Source: Chrysoporthe austroafricana
Lineage: Eukaryota; Ascomycota; Sordariomycetes; Diaporthales; Cryphonectriaceae
Direction: 5' to 3'
DNA length: 64,000 nucleotides
Assembly: GCA_001051155.2 (NCBI GenBank)
Contig: JYIP02000003.1
Location: 2,480,001 to 2,544,000, forward strand
Shown: positions 10,086-19,800 of the stretch, one piece after another
How the letters are laid out: the number at the start of each line of letters is the position of its first letter
How positions within the stretch are numbered: position 1 is the stretch's first letter
Position numbers and translations under genes: made by a program
The notes under the pieces: model-generated
What the model saw: only the letters and a program-made list of their open reading frames with translations
Told to the model about the DNA's origin: nothing
Database searches by the model: none

Positions 10086-12757
10086 CTATACTACAAGCCC
10101 TTCTTCGAGCGCTTCGTCCCTCTCTAACCTCTCCAGGCCCTTGCATACGGCACCATACACCCTCAGCGGTACAGCAACCTCGAAGCTCTCACAGGCGAGG
10201 TTTTCTGCTGCCACGAGAACGAGACCGCCTCTGTCATCACGAGATATCTCCTCCAAGAGGGGATGAGGGCCCTGCTGTTGCTTCGGTTCCGGGATAAGGC
10301 GCCTCTCCTGACCTGGGTCATCCTCACTGTATTCGTCTTCTTCTGGCTGCTCTTCTATGATGCGCGACTCGGCATCCTGAGAGGGCACCACAAATTCTAG
10401 TCTGATCTTCCATTCCAAGCTGATACCGCTTGTTACAAATTCCGGCGTCGCTGTAACAGGAATGGTAGGGCTGAATACCATGCGTCGAGAGAAAAGAGTG
10501 GCCTCAGAGGAGGATACGTGCACCTTGCGAGATGCGCGATGGATACTTGCTTCAGATCGCATGGCCAGGCTGGGATCCACCTTCTCGGAAGTCTCAAGAG
10601 CCGCGTGCACTGCGTAGCATGGTATCTCTGCTCCCGTGAAGTCGACAGCCATGGTCACGACCTCGCCGAGGCGGTATGCGGGCCGTGCCAACATCACAAC
10701 ACCGACCCGTCGGCCGTTCCGGGCGATCTCGAAGCGGTTAGCACTTTGTTGGCCCTCTGCCGTGAGGTTACTTCTTATAATTGCCAAGTCGATGGCCTCC
10801 TTGGCTGTGGTTGCCTCCTCAAAAGCTGATGGTCTTCTGGAGCCTGTTGCGGCGGTCGGTGAAAGTAGTCCTGCTCCCGGACCCAAGCGAGATTTGTGCA
10901 CCAGTTCGTCTGCGTATGAGAGAAACCCGTTCATCGATGACCCAGGTTCCGTGCCCTTGCCGTGTTTGTCAACTGCCTCAGCCTCAGTTGACCGTCTGTT
11001 GGCGTATAGGCTGCCTCTCTTTTCTATACTTCGTATGCGTGCTTGATCTCGCAGCATGATGTATGGAGATCTCAGATCGTGGCCGAGTATTTCCCCATGA
11101 CTATTGACGCTACCCAGCACCCTGAAGGGGATCTCGACCGATTTGACCTGCTGTTCTTTTGCACCTCCAGGCCGTTGCGTTCCAACAATCAGGCTGTAGG
11201 ATATCTTCATGGCCTTCCCTCGGTGCGTAGGCGGCAGACCTTTAGGCAGCTTGAAGGTGTACTCGAAAGCCTTGCTCTCTCCAGGTGCCAAAGTGAGATC
11301 CACAAAAAGAACAGACTGTGGGGTGGATAACAACGGCACCGACTTTGAGCTTGCAACTCCTCGCATCTCTTTGATGGTGCTCAATTCACCAGCCCCCAAT
11401 AATTCCCCGATGGAATTGGTAAAGCTGCCCCAGCCGAAGCCCCGCATAAAGCCGCTCTCCCTCTTGGAGGATTCTATGCCGATGACACCGCCTCCTTGTC
11501 CACCAACAACAGCTTTCCGCTTCACCTCTTCGAATGGAGCTAGGCTCACGAGCGAGCCGTCCAATGTGAATGAGCCTTGTACTTGTGCGAAACCCATCAT
11601 AAGCGCTTCGGGGCGCTTCGTCTTCTGCGGTGAAAAGGTAGACCTCTGCCGTAGATGAGGCGGCCGGCCATGTGACCTCATAGGCGGGTGCATGGCATAT
11701 TCGGAGACCAGGGTCTCGGTAGAATTGTTGCTCATAGAATAAAACTCCCCACTGCTTCTCGGAGTTCCAGCCACACTAGTGGAGGACAGAATTCTAGCAA
11801 CAGGGGTGGTGATCTGTTCGTTGATGATGGGTATTGGGTCTTTCGAGCGCATCGGTATGATGGCGGGCTCTCCAAGCGCAGCGGAAGACGTTTTGGTAGA
11901 GTCCTGTATAAGGTTCTTGGAGGAACCACCAGTCACGTCGGCGAGAGGGGAGGGTACCATGGGAAACTTGAAGTCGGACAACGCAGCGGACGGGGTTCTC
12001 GGAGAGGAAAGAGCATCGATACTCGGGGTAGTAGGGGCTGTCGAGACGCCGGGGGGCCGGTGGAAGGGGGAGCCCCTATCTGGTGGGTATGAAGCATTGT
12101 ATAGCGGCGAGGAAGGGGAGTGGAAAGGGCGCTGTGGGTGTGTAGCTATAGAAAGGTCAGCGCCAAGCAAAGGTGCAGCCGCAGGAAAGGCCATGACCCA
12201 CCAGATTTTGGTCCCGACATGGCCGGGCTTCTAGAGGCGATCTGCAAGCTCGCCGAGCGACCATGACCGCGGCCTGGGCGAGAGATGGTTGAGCCAGCAT
12301 TGCTCGTAGCGTGGCTGTCGACCGAGCTGACAGAGCCGATGGAGACGATGGAAACAGATCTCCTATGGGAATTCGCGTTCCCGTTGCTCTGCTGGGGATC
12401 TGGAGGATGGGAGGTAGGGACCCACGGGATGGAACCGGCACGACCTCTGGCGGTCTTTGAAGGCGAGAGGGTCAGGGAAGAGGTTGGGCGATGACCACGG
12501 CGGGAGGCGGAACTAGATGTGGGCGTGGAAGGAGGTGGGGCGAGGCGGCTCGAAGGGTGGGAGTTGGAATTGGAGCTGGCAGTACGATACTGGTTGGAAG
12601 GAGGTTTCAATTGCGACTGTGTGGAGCTGTTGGGGTTGAGGCCGGCCGAGGCGATGTTCTTGAAGCAGATGGTGCATTGTACGGCCTCACCACTGAATAT
12701 GGTCGAGTCGTCATCCCAGCGAACGAAGACTCGGATGTTGCCAGAATCTGGCGACAT
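10086..12757 (-). CDS. RGP1: Rgp1, subunit of the Ric1-Rgp1 GEF for the Ypt6/Rab6 GTPase, two exons
   Basis: Arrestin-fold-like partner of Ric1; the complex activates Ypt6/Rab6 at the Golgi in endosome-to-Golgi and intra-Golgi traffic. Exon 1 (12757-12202) encodes the diagnostic N-terminus NIRVFVRWDDDSTIFSGE (7-24) and CTICFKNIA, then a Ser/Pro-rich linker with GHGRSASLQIASR. The frame is then continued by exon 2 (12145-10086) through a 56-nt intron 12201-12146 (GTGGGT donor, GCTGAC branch, TATAG acceptor, phase 1), giving KSATHPQRPFHS and 871 aa in total. Exon 2 has MMGFAQVQGSF (about 368) and the conserved block VDLTLAPGESKAF ... GLPPTHRGKAMKISYSLIVG (about 470-520), then the C-terminal Rgp1 domain ending near LVLVAAENLACESFEVAVPL. 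Both unspliced frames overlap, which supports a real intron. Long low-complexity linkers are usual for filamentous fungi. Confidence 0.9.
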
Positions 12758-13239
12758 ATTCCCCCTTGAACTGGAGCTCCTTCAGAAAGAAGGAGTGGTC
12801 GTGGAATATCATCAATGAGTATTAGCATTGCTGGCTCATCCTGAAGACAGTCAGACAATGTCGATTTTGGCGTTTGTGGATGGGGATGGGTTGGATGGTC
12901 AGTGAGAGGTGCAGTGAGGCGGGGGAGGATATGATGAAGTAGGTATAGTAAGTAGGAAGCTACGTAGTCGAGGTCATCGCCGGCCTTGGATGATCGTTAC
13001 GTCTAAGCAAGGACAGCGTATTACGTAATTCTCTCGCAGATCAGATCCCTGCCACCCAACAACCTCACGTTGCGACCCACCATCCCTGCCTGGACGTGCA
13101 ACCTGCACACGCGGGGCCCCCTTTTGAAAAAGCGAATACTGGATGACCGCAAAAGACTGTCAAGTACAATCTACCGTATACGGAAATACAGCAGTGGAAT
13201 GTGGTTGGAAACGGGTGCAATGTTCACTATCCGTGTTGG
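12758..13239. promoter_or_regulatory. Upstream region of RGP1
   Basis: About 480 bp 5' of the minus-strand RGP1 gene; presumed promoter and 5' UTR. Balanced composition, no ORF with recognisable content. Its far end grades into the LTR-like scar at about 13240. Confidence 0.4.
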
Positions 13240-13537
13240 ATACCAGTTATAAGGAACCTGATACTTAGATTGACGACTGAAGAACGACTATGAAATCTAT
13301 CCTGACAGTAGGGAAATGTCCAGTCTTATATATCCAGCTCTTCAGTCCTGGCTCAATATTGCTCGATAGTGCTCATAAATGTATTTATGAGCACTTTCGA
13401 GCACCTATCAACCCTAACCCTAGGTTATATAATCCGAATGCCTGGCATTCTTATTTCTTGCCGCGGATGTTGGATCCGGGCTGCGTTGGACTGATCCGGC
13501 CTGTTCCTGTGACCTGAACCTGCCGTTGGTTTATAAC
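13240..13537. repeat. Diverged LTR scar related to the Y-family LTRs
   Basis: It shares several blocks, in order, with the Y-family LTRs further right: GATACTTAGATTGACGACTG (13261 on), CTTATATATCCA (about 13325), AACCCTAACCCTAGG (about 13411-13425) and the LTR terminus GTTTATAACA at 13528-13537. The 5' part is too diverged to place the other end, and no internal region is present. It is therefore read as a solo LTR or LTR remnant from an older relative. It lies in gene space, 340 bp upstream of the unknown 190-aa gene, and could affect that gene's promoter. Confidence 0.55.
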
Positions 13538-13871
13538 ATATTGACAATTATTTAATTAAAAAATATTTATTTTATACGCTTAGCTTATTATAGTTGGCTT
13601 TTTATCGACTTATAGTAAGCCCTGTCAGCAGCTGATATCAAGCTTACAAGTATTTATTTAGCGCCTTGATATCCCGATATTAAACCTCGAACTCTTTCTC
13701 CTTCATACAACTTCACCCTTATACTTCCTAAATTCTCTACCCAAATCAATCAACGCATTTACCACTAACTGCCGCGACCATCTATCGACAGGTTTAGACG
13801 GATTTCCAATCACAACCCTCGGTATTTTCCCACTTATCACAGCCTACGCATTCTGCGATGCAAATTACAGG
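13538..13871. promoter_or_regulatory. AT-rich leader of the unknown gene at 13872
   Basis: About 330 bp. The first 180 bp are AT-rich (a run near 13550-13575 is almost pure A/T). The rest is pyrimidine-rich, consistent with a fungal promoter and 5' UTR. No clear TATA box or operator can be assigned. Confidence 0.4.
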
Positions 13872-14444
13872 ATGACGTCGCACAGCAATGCGGAACAGGA
13901 GGAGCCTACCACAGCGCATTCGACAACGGACAGCACATCCGATATAGAAGAGGATACGCATAGCGATGTGGACGAGGAGGCATTAAAGAAGTGGTTTTCG
14001 ACGACGTACGAGCGAGGCTTGAGGAAACCCATGAAGGAGCCTCTCACGGCACATTGGGGTCTGCCGATCAGCGATGCAGAGGTGGAAAAGCTCAAAGTCG
14101 GGTTCAGATCTCGAAGCATGGACGACAAATGGGATATGCTAATTGAGGATCCGGACGAGAACGGCAACATATCTCTCCACATTATTCGAAACCGGTTACA
14201 GGAGGAGGCCTATATACTTCACATTGTTCCGAAATCAAGCAACGATAATAGCGGGAGTGCGAAAATCCAAGGCATTACCTGGGAAGGGAATAAGGCGGGG
14301 TTGCAATGCGATGCAGAGCAGGCCAAAAAGGAAGCCGTGATTCTGTCCAGGGGCCACCTCCACTGCGAGTATGAGACGCTCCCGGACTACCCATCCTCGG
14401 TATTTTGGAATCCTAATGCTTACAAGAAGCTGGATGCGAAATAG
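13872..14444 (+). CDS. Unrecognised 190-aa protein with a MDDKWDMLIE motif
   Basis: Intact 190-aa frame from ATG to stop without introns. The N-terminal 35 residues are acidic and Ser/Thr-rich, likely disordered. A compact region follows (about 36-125): KKWFSTTYERGLRKP, LTAHWGLPISDAEVEKLKVGF, SRSMDDKWDMLIEDPDENG, ISLHIIRNR and EEAYILHIVPKSS. The pattern MDDKW, then an acidic gap, then an alternating LHIIR strand recalls small uncharacterised proteins of fungi and bacteria with MxDKWxxY...LxxHRSWTG, but the RSWTG part is absent here (RNRLQEE). That likeness is from memory and weak. Codon use and GC match the gene-rich side, not the transposon side. It is the last apparently intact host gene before the transposon block. 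Confidence 0.65.
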   Translation: MTSHSNAEQEEPTTAHSTTDSTSDIEEDTHSDVDEEALKKWFSTTYERGLRKPMKEPLTAHWGLPISDAEVEKLKVGFRSRSMDDKWDMLIEDPDENGNISLHIIRNRLQEEAYILHIVPKSSNDNSGSAKIQGITWEGNKAGLQCDAEQAKKEAVILSRGHLHCEYETLPDYPSSVFWNPNAYKKLDAK

Positions 14445-14576
14445 GCTACTAGCTCCCCCCTCCCCCAGAGAGCCATCCGGCAAGCATGGAGGAGTTGTCT
14501 TAGTGTTGTTTTCCGGTACCTTTAGCTGAGATAATGTTCAATCTCTTCTGGTATACGATAGCCTATTCTCGCTGCT

Positions 14577-15085
14577 CTATGATGTCGTAAAAATTACAAC
14601 CGCCTCAACGTTCAAGGCACTCTCGACAAGCTCCGATTCCGGAACACCTGCCGCAGGGAGCACTTTATCACAGAGACGCTCTAGCTCTGCAGTATCCTCG
14701 GCATTCAGTTTAGCGCCGAGACGGGAGACTCTTGCTTCGTTCCGCGAATGCAACAGACGTTTCTACTTACTCGAACGAACAAGCTTATTGAGCTGAATGG
14801 AACACTCCTGCTGCAGACGAGCAATCTCGCTCTGGACTGCAAAAAGCTCCTTATGCGTCTCCGGGGTAAACCAACCTACTGTCAGAAGCTAGCTATTTCA
14901 AGAGGCAACCCAGACGCTCGAGATAGAGAATAAGGGCACTCACAGATCGCGTGATCGCAATGCCTAAAGATTTGCACCGACGAGCGCGACAGATAAGTCG
15001 CTTCACCTCGATACTGATAAACTGACGGAATCATGCGACACGCCAGCTCGCGCGACTCGCAAAAAAGAGCAAGATATAACTTCAA
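14577..15085 (-). pseudogene. Decayed spliced gene: Cys-containing N-terminus plus coiled-coil-like C-terminus
   Basis: Two minus-strand coding blocks, 15085-14944 and 14878-14577, are joined in frame by a textbook 65-nt intron (GTGAGT donor, CTGAC branch, CAG acceptor), giving about 147 codons. The first block contains a C-x6-C (CESRELAC). The second reads FTPETHKELFAVQSEIARL, helical and charged, then LERLCDKVLPAAG and ESELVESALNVEAVV before the stop at 14577. One in-frame TAG lies at 14763-14765. The region around 14960-15040 reads more cysteine-rich in another frame, so a frameshift is possible. The order Cys-rich, helix, acidic tail resembles the small antisense ORF of the Y retroelements, but I see no direct identity. 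Function unknown. Confidence 0.42.
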
Positions 15086-15558
15086 GACCCTTTAGATCGG
15101 TATTTTTAGCTAATGAAATGTGGATGAGAGCAAGGAGTACATGAGAGATAATAATTGGAATATACATGCAAAGAGGCAAGTATTTCTATGCATATATAGC
15201 GGTCGGAGCTACATGGTAATTATCTAAAGAAAGAATCTATTTGTTGTAAGATAGGCATCCTAGGACAGGCAGCTAGGAATAATTGAATGCTCGGGACCAG
15301 CCCATTCGATTGATTGATGACAATAATGAAGAACTACTATCAACCAAATTGGTAGCGAGATCTCCTGATGAATACAGTAAACAAACAAATTGCGCCATCC
15401 CGAGCCCATACAACCCAGACGGTTGCGTGCTGTAATCAACAGAACAGCTGATTTCAAGCAATAAATGGTCGGATCGAACGAGCCTTAGCACTCTCCCCAG
15501 AGTCATATGCTTTCCTGGTTGTGCTCGGGATCTTCTTTGACATCTTATAAGTTAAAGC
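15086..15558. other. Non-coding stretch before the tandem repeat
   Basis: About 470 bp of moderately AT-rich sequence. Short frames on the minus strand have no motifs. I see nothing in it that I can name; composition is intermediate between the gene-rich side and the transposon block. Confidence 0.4.
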
Positions 15559-15645
15559 ACCCCCTTTCCGCGCACCCCCCCTTTCCGCGCACCCCCCCTT
15601 TCCGCGCACCCCCCCTTTCCGCGCACCCCCCTTTCCGCGCACCCT
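15559..15645. repeat. GC-rich tandem repeat, 5 units of 15-18 bp
   Basis: Five head-to-tail units of the type CACCCCCCTTTCCGCG; unit lengths differ only in the C run. It lies about 55 bp beyond the stop codon of the transposase remnant at 15699. Open frames across it (Gly/Arg/Lys-rich on the minus strand, Pro/Ala on the plus strand) are by-products of the repeat. Subterminal tandem repeats at a transposon end would explain the position. Confidence 0.85.
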
Positions 15646-15698
15646 GGTCAGCCATATCGCATATAGATATATATATATACATTCTCAACTTTTCTACC

Positions 15699-16346
15699 TT
15701 ATATAGCCATTACAATGCAATCCTCTTCAGAACTAGATAATTCGACGTCGCTCTCTCTATCAGAAGTATCCGCTTTTTGATTGACTGCATTTTGAGCCTT
15801 CTGTATAGCCTCGATACTAGCAAACTTGGAATTCGGGCTAATATCGACCTTCCTTCTCTTTGTTAGCCGAGAAGCTTCAATTTGAGCTTTTAAAGCTCGG
15901 TTTTCCTCTAGAGCTTTAGCTAGCTCGTAATCCCTTTCCTTTCAAGCTTTTTGAATTTTTCTAAATAGTATACGCTATACTAATATAATTGAAAGTTAAT
16001 GCCGGTTTCTATAGAGCTGATAGTATAGATCTCTAGCCTTCCGGGGCGTCGAATATATATTCGGCTGGCTCGAAAAGGGTTTAAAGATAGAATTGAATGC
16101 TGCTAATTGTTCTGAGCTTGAATGCAATTGGGCTTGCTAACGTTATTGGCTATTTTCGAGAAGAAGAAAGCTAAAGAATAGCTTAGCTAGCCGAATAGGC
16201 CAAAAACCTATTATTTTCCATCCAAATTTAATATTCTAGCTAAATAGACCTTCTATCCGTATTAAGCGATAGTTTTCGAGAAATAAACGCTTTTTACGGA
16301 TAGTTATTTCCCTTTATTAGCTTAAAAGGCTAACCTTCTTTCGATA
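15699..16346 (-). pseudogene. C-terminal remnant of a pogo-class (CENP-B-like DDE) transposase
   Basis: On the minus strand the region reads as the C-terminal part of fungal pogo/Tigger-type transposases: AAFNSIFKPFSSQPN, STPRKARDLYYQL, a long basic and charged helix with ERDYELAKALEENRALKAQI, then TKRRKVDISPNSKFASIEAI and an acidic tail ending SSSEEDCIVMAI and a stop (15701-15699). In-frame stops at positions expected for Gln or Trp show RIP-like damage. Upstream, weaker fragments (FGLFG, then SKIANNVSKP) may be the end of the DDE domain. The catalytic core is missing: the copy is cut by the retroelement insertions at 16347. The family call rests on the C-terminal pattern known from fungal DDE_1 transposases. 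Confidence 0.6.
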
Positions 16347-16351
16347 ATAAT

Positions 16352-16558
16352 TGATGGCAAAACCTATAGACGAAGTAAATTCGTAATGGATTCGCCTAGT
16401 AAATCTATAATAAATCCCCTAGTAAATACGCAATGAATTCACTAAGTAAATGCTATACCCTTACCGGGAGGCCTATATAATGCCCTAATAGGCTTTAGCG
16501 TAATTTACTTTCTTGGGAAAACTATATTTCATAATATATTTCAGTACGTTTATTATTA
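16352..16558 (+). repeat. X-family 5' LTR of the outer element
   Basis: 207 bp; begins TGATGGCAAAACC and ends GTTTATTATTA. Less mutated copies end GTTTACCATCA, so the termini form the inverted repeat TGATGG / CCATCA. The same unit occurs seven times in the window: 16352, 23860 (-), 49059 (-), 52212, 52420 (-), 53064 and 53647. Confidence 0.9.
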
Positions 16559-16560
16559 AT

Positions 16561-16575
16561 TGGTAGCTACGCTTT
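16561..16575 (+). other. Probable primer-binding site
   Basis: Two bases after the LTR, the sequence begins TGGTAGCTACGC. The TGG start after a short gap fits a tRNA primer-binding site, but I cannot say which tRNA. The other X copies show AGTAGC or ATAGC at this position, as expected from G-to-A decay. Confidence 0.5.
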
Positions 16576-16829
16576 GTACGCCTTTGCTGCGTAATCGGGT
16601 TTCGACTATCGGCTCTGTAAAGTAACGGCTCCTATAGGAATATTAGTCCTGTAAGATAACGGTTTCTATAGAGGTATCGGCTTTATAGAGTATCGGCTCT
16701 TATAAGAATATCGGTTCTATAGGATATCGGCTTTTATAGAAATAGCGTTCTTATAAGAGATATTACAATTATTTATTGACAATTTATTGCCAATTTACTA
16801 TAGCAATTACTGGCAATAACGTTTTATTA

Positions 16830-19800
16830 TTGCGGCTTATCGATTATATCGAAATCAAGCATCCTGCCCAAGTATATAAATTTATATAAGCCTTGAACGA
16901 TTCTGAAAAGAAAGATTAGGTTATATCGGATATTAAAATTTTTCTCGAAATCGTATATGCTTTCGTCGATTGGAAACTTTTAGCCGATCGATACGAAAAG
17001 GCAAAGCAGAATCCTAAAAAAGCTAATATACTTTTGCAAAAAGCAAAAGTATAAATAGTTAAGCAAAAATAGCTTTTATTGTTTAAGCGCTAGATTCAAA
17101 AAGGAAAAAAGTCGAATTTTGATAAGAATCTATCCTAATGAATAAGAGAGAATAATATATTCTGGGAAGATTTTTCCAAATATCGCAAATTTCGATAGCT
17201 TGCTAAGGCAATAATGGAAAAAAAGCAATAATAAATGCTTATAGAAATGAATAAAAGCGAAAATACTTTTCGATTTAATAATTTGGAAAATCCGTTAAAA
17301 GAATTAGCTTAGTAATAATCTATTGAAAATTGAAAGCATTATATGCTTAAATATACTAATATTAATAGCGGAATTAAATATATTTATCTATTACGATATT
17401 CGACCGAAAACTTAGATTTCAGATTTATTGATAAATCCAGGAGTTTTTTAGCTATAGTAAGAAGAATAGATAAAAGCAAAGGAAAATAACCAGTTTTAAG
17501 AAATAAGCGTATTTCTTTCTTTCTAACGAGAACCCAAAATCGGAATACTTTCAGATAAAATTCCATTATAGCTATCCCGGCCAACCTTATAAACTTTATA
17601 GCAAAAAGCATATTAATGCTTTAATCGGGTTTATCGGATTATCCGTAGCTTTTCGAGAAAGAAGATTATAAAAAAGAAAGATTGGATAAAGAAAGATTGG
17701 ATAGTTTTATTACTATCCTTTAAAAATACCCGACCCTTTCCTTCCTAATTACTAGCTTATTGGACCAATTTTTATAATAACCCGAAATGAAAGCAATTTA
17801 CCAAAACGGCTTTATTTTGGAAAGAGCAGTACGTATTAGGTTTAAGAAAATATTCCGATTGCAATAAGCTTTTAATATACAAACGCTTTAATCGGAATTT
17901 ACTAAAAAACCTTTTCCCGTTTCGGCCGCAAAATATTACGCTAGCAATAAATATCGCTTTATTAGACTAATATTTTCTAATATTAAGGAATATATCCGGC
18001 AAATATTTATATTAAGAATAGGAAATTAATTAGATTAAAGATTGTTTTCGGGTTTCGAACCGGATATTAAAATTAACCCTAATCTCTAAGAAAAACTAAT
18101 TAATAAGCTAAATAAACTACCAGATTTATCGGATTCTAATAATAATAAAAGCAATAATTCTCGAAACTTATTATTTAGTTATAAGCGATTTAAAGATTTC
18201 TGAATATATCGACTTGATTTATTTAAATCTATAGCATTATCCGTTAATATTAATAGGGAATTTAAAAATACGGTTATAAAGCGATTCTAATTTTACGAAA
18301 ATTAAAACGATTACATTAATTTAATAATCGTATCCATTATAAATAACAAAATTACTATTTGGAAAGACTTTTAAGCCTTTATAGACCGGTATAAGATATA
18401 TATAGCTAGAAATGCAAAATGCGCTAAATATTTTAGCTTTCATTTACTCGCTTACTTAGCTAAAATAATATATATTTAGTTTTATTCTATATTATTTTTC
18501 TAAGAGTATAAGGACTTTATTTTGCATAAGCATAATTGGAATTAATAGAAAAAGTAATTGAGAAAAGATTTCTTTATATTATAGAAAATTGCAAAAGATT
18601 TGCTAAATGCTTAATAATATTCCAGGAAAAATATACGAAATAATTGCAATATTCTGGAATTTACTTATTATATCCGTTAATTTATTAAGCTAGCCGAATA
18701 TTCAAATTCGTATTTAGCCAGAAATATTTGAAATCGGATCAATAAAGAATTAATAGCTAAATATTTCGATAGACTTAGTCGAAATAAAAATATAAGAAAT
18801 TTCGAAAAATATCTTAAAGCGAAATAAGAAATATAGCATATTCTCGAATCAAACCGCATAATAAGACTATCTTATAAACTTGCGCAATTAATACGGAAAG
18901 TTATGCAATCGGCTGCTAATTTCTCTAATATCAATATTTACTTCCCAGCCAATATATTCCCAAAACGCTTTAAAAGATTCAAGCCCTAAAAACTTGAATA
19001 TTTATTTCGCTTAATAAGGATATTTAATTAGCCAAATCTATCCAAAAGCATTAAATATATCCCGGAATACGAATTCCGAAAGCTTTTACTAGAATAATAA
19101 CGAAAGCTAATAAATGCTCGGAACTAATTACGAGAACGGATAACCAGATAATAAAATATTTCGAGTATAGCTAAGAAAATATTAACCAATATTATAAATA
19201 ATAGTAAAAGTTCAATTTCAAAAAACCGAAATTTCTAATTGCGCTTTTACTATTAATTTGTACGAAAAAATATTAAAGGATATTTTGTCCAATTAATTCT
19301 AGTAAATTTTAATATCGATAACGGAAAATTGCAATATAATCCAGATAAAGAGGATAAACTAGCTCGAAAAGGCTATTTTCCCGTAAATAACAATCTGTTT
19401 ATAGCAAATAGCAATAAATACGATAAAAAAACCGAAAACAGCAAAAACCTATAAAGGCAAAAAGACGAATTGGAAGAATAAGCTAATAAAGAAAACGTAA
19501 TAATCGAGAATAATATCTGGATTTTTCGAGCCGAAAAGGCAAAATTATTAGTAAACGAAAGCATATTCCATATCAAATACTTTATATAACTATCCAATTA
19601 GCTATAGAATTTTCCTAAAATCGATATATAGAAAAGAAAAATCTTGGGATATAATATTCCTATATTTACAGTTAAGCCTTATTAGAGCAATAGCTATACG
19701 TATGCAAAAGCTATAGCTAAAGCATATTCGAATAAGCCGAATATAAAGGTCTGTATCGATATAAGCGCTATTCGTTATGCTATTGCTAAGGAATTGCTAA

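Noticed and set aside
13409..13426. Telomere or interstitial telomeric array
   Set aside because: Only two repeat units are present, and the same motif recurs at a fixed place in LTRs. It is part of the LTR.
1..14444. tRNA or other RNA genes in the gene-rich part
   Set aside because: I looked for B-box-like and cloverleaf patterns in the intergenic regions and found none I could support; a covariance-model scan would settle it.
15559..15645. CRISPR-like array
   Set aside because: The units are directly adjacent with no spacers, in a eukaryotic genome.
15454..15740. Gly/Arg/Lys-rich and Pro/Ala-rich open frames on both strands
   Set aside because: They are translations of the CACCCCCCTTTCCGCG tandem repeat and have no independent support.
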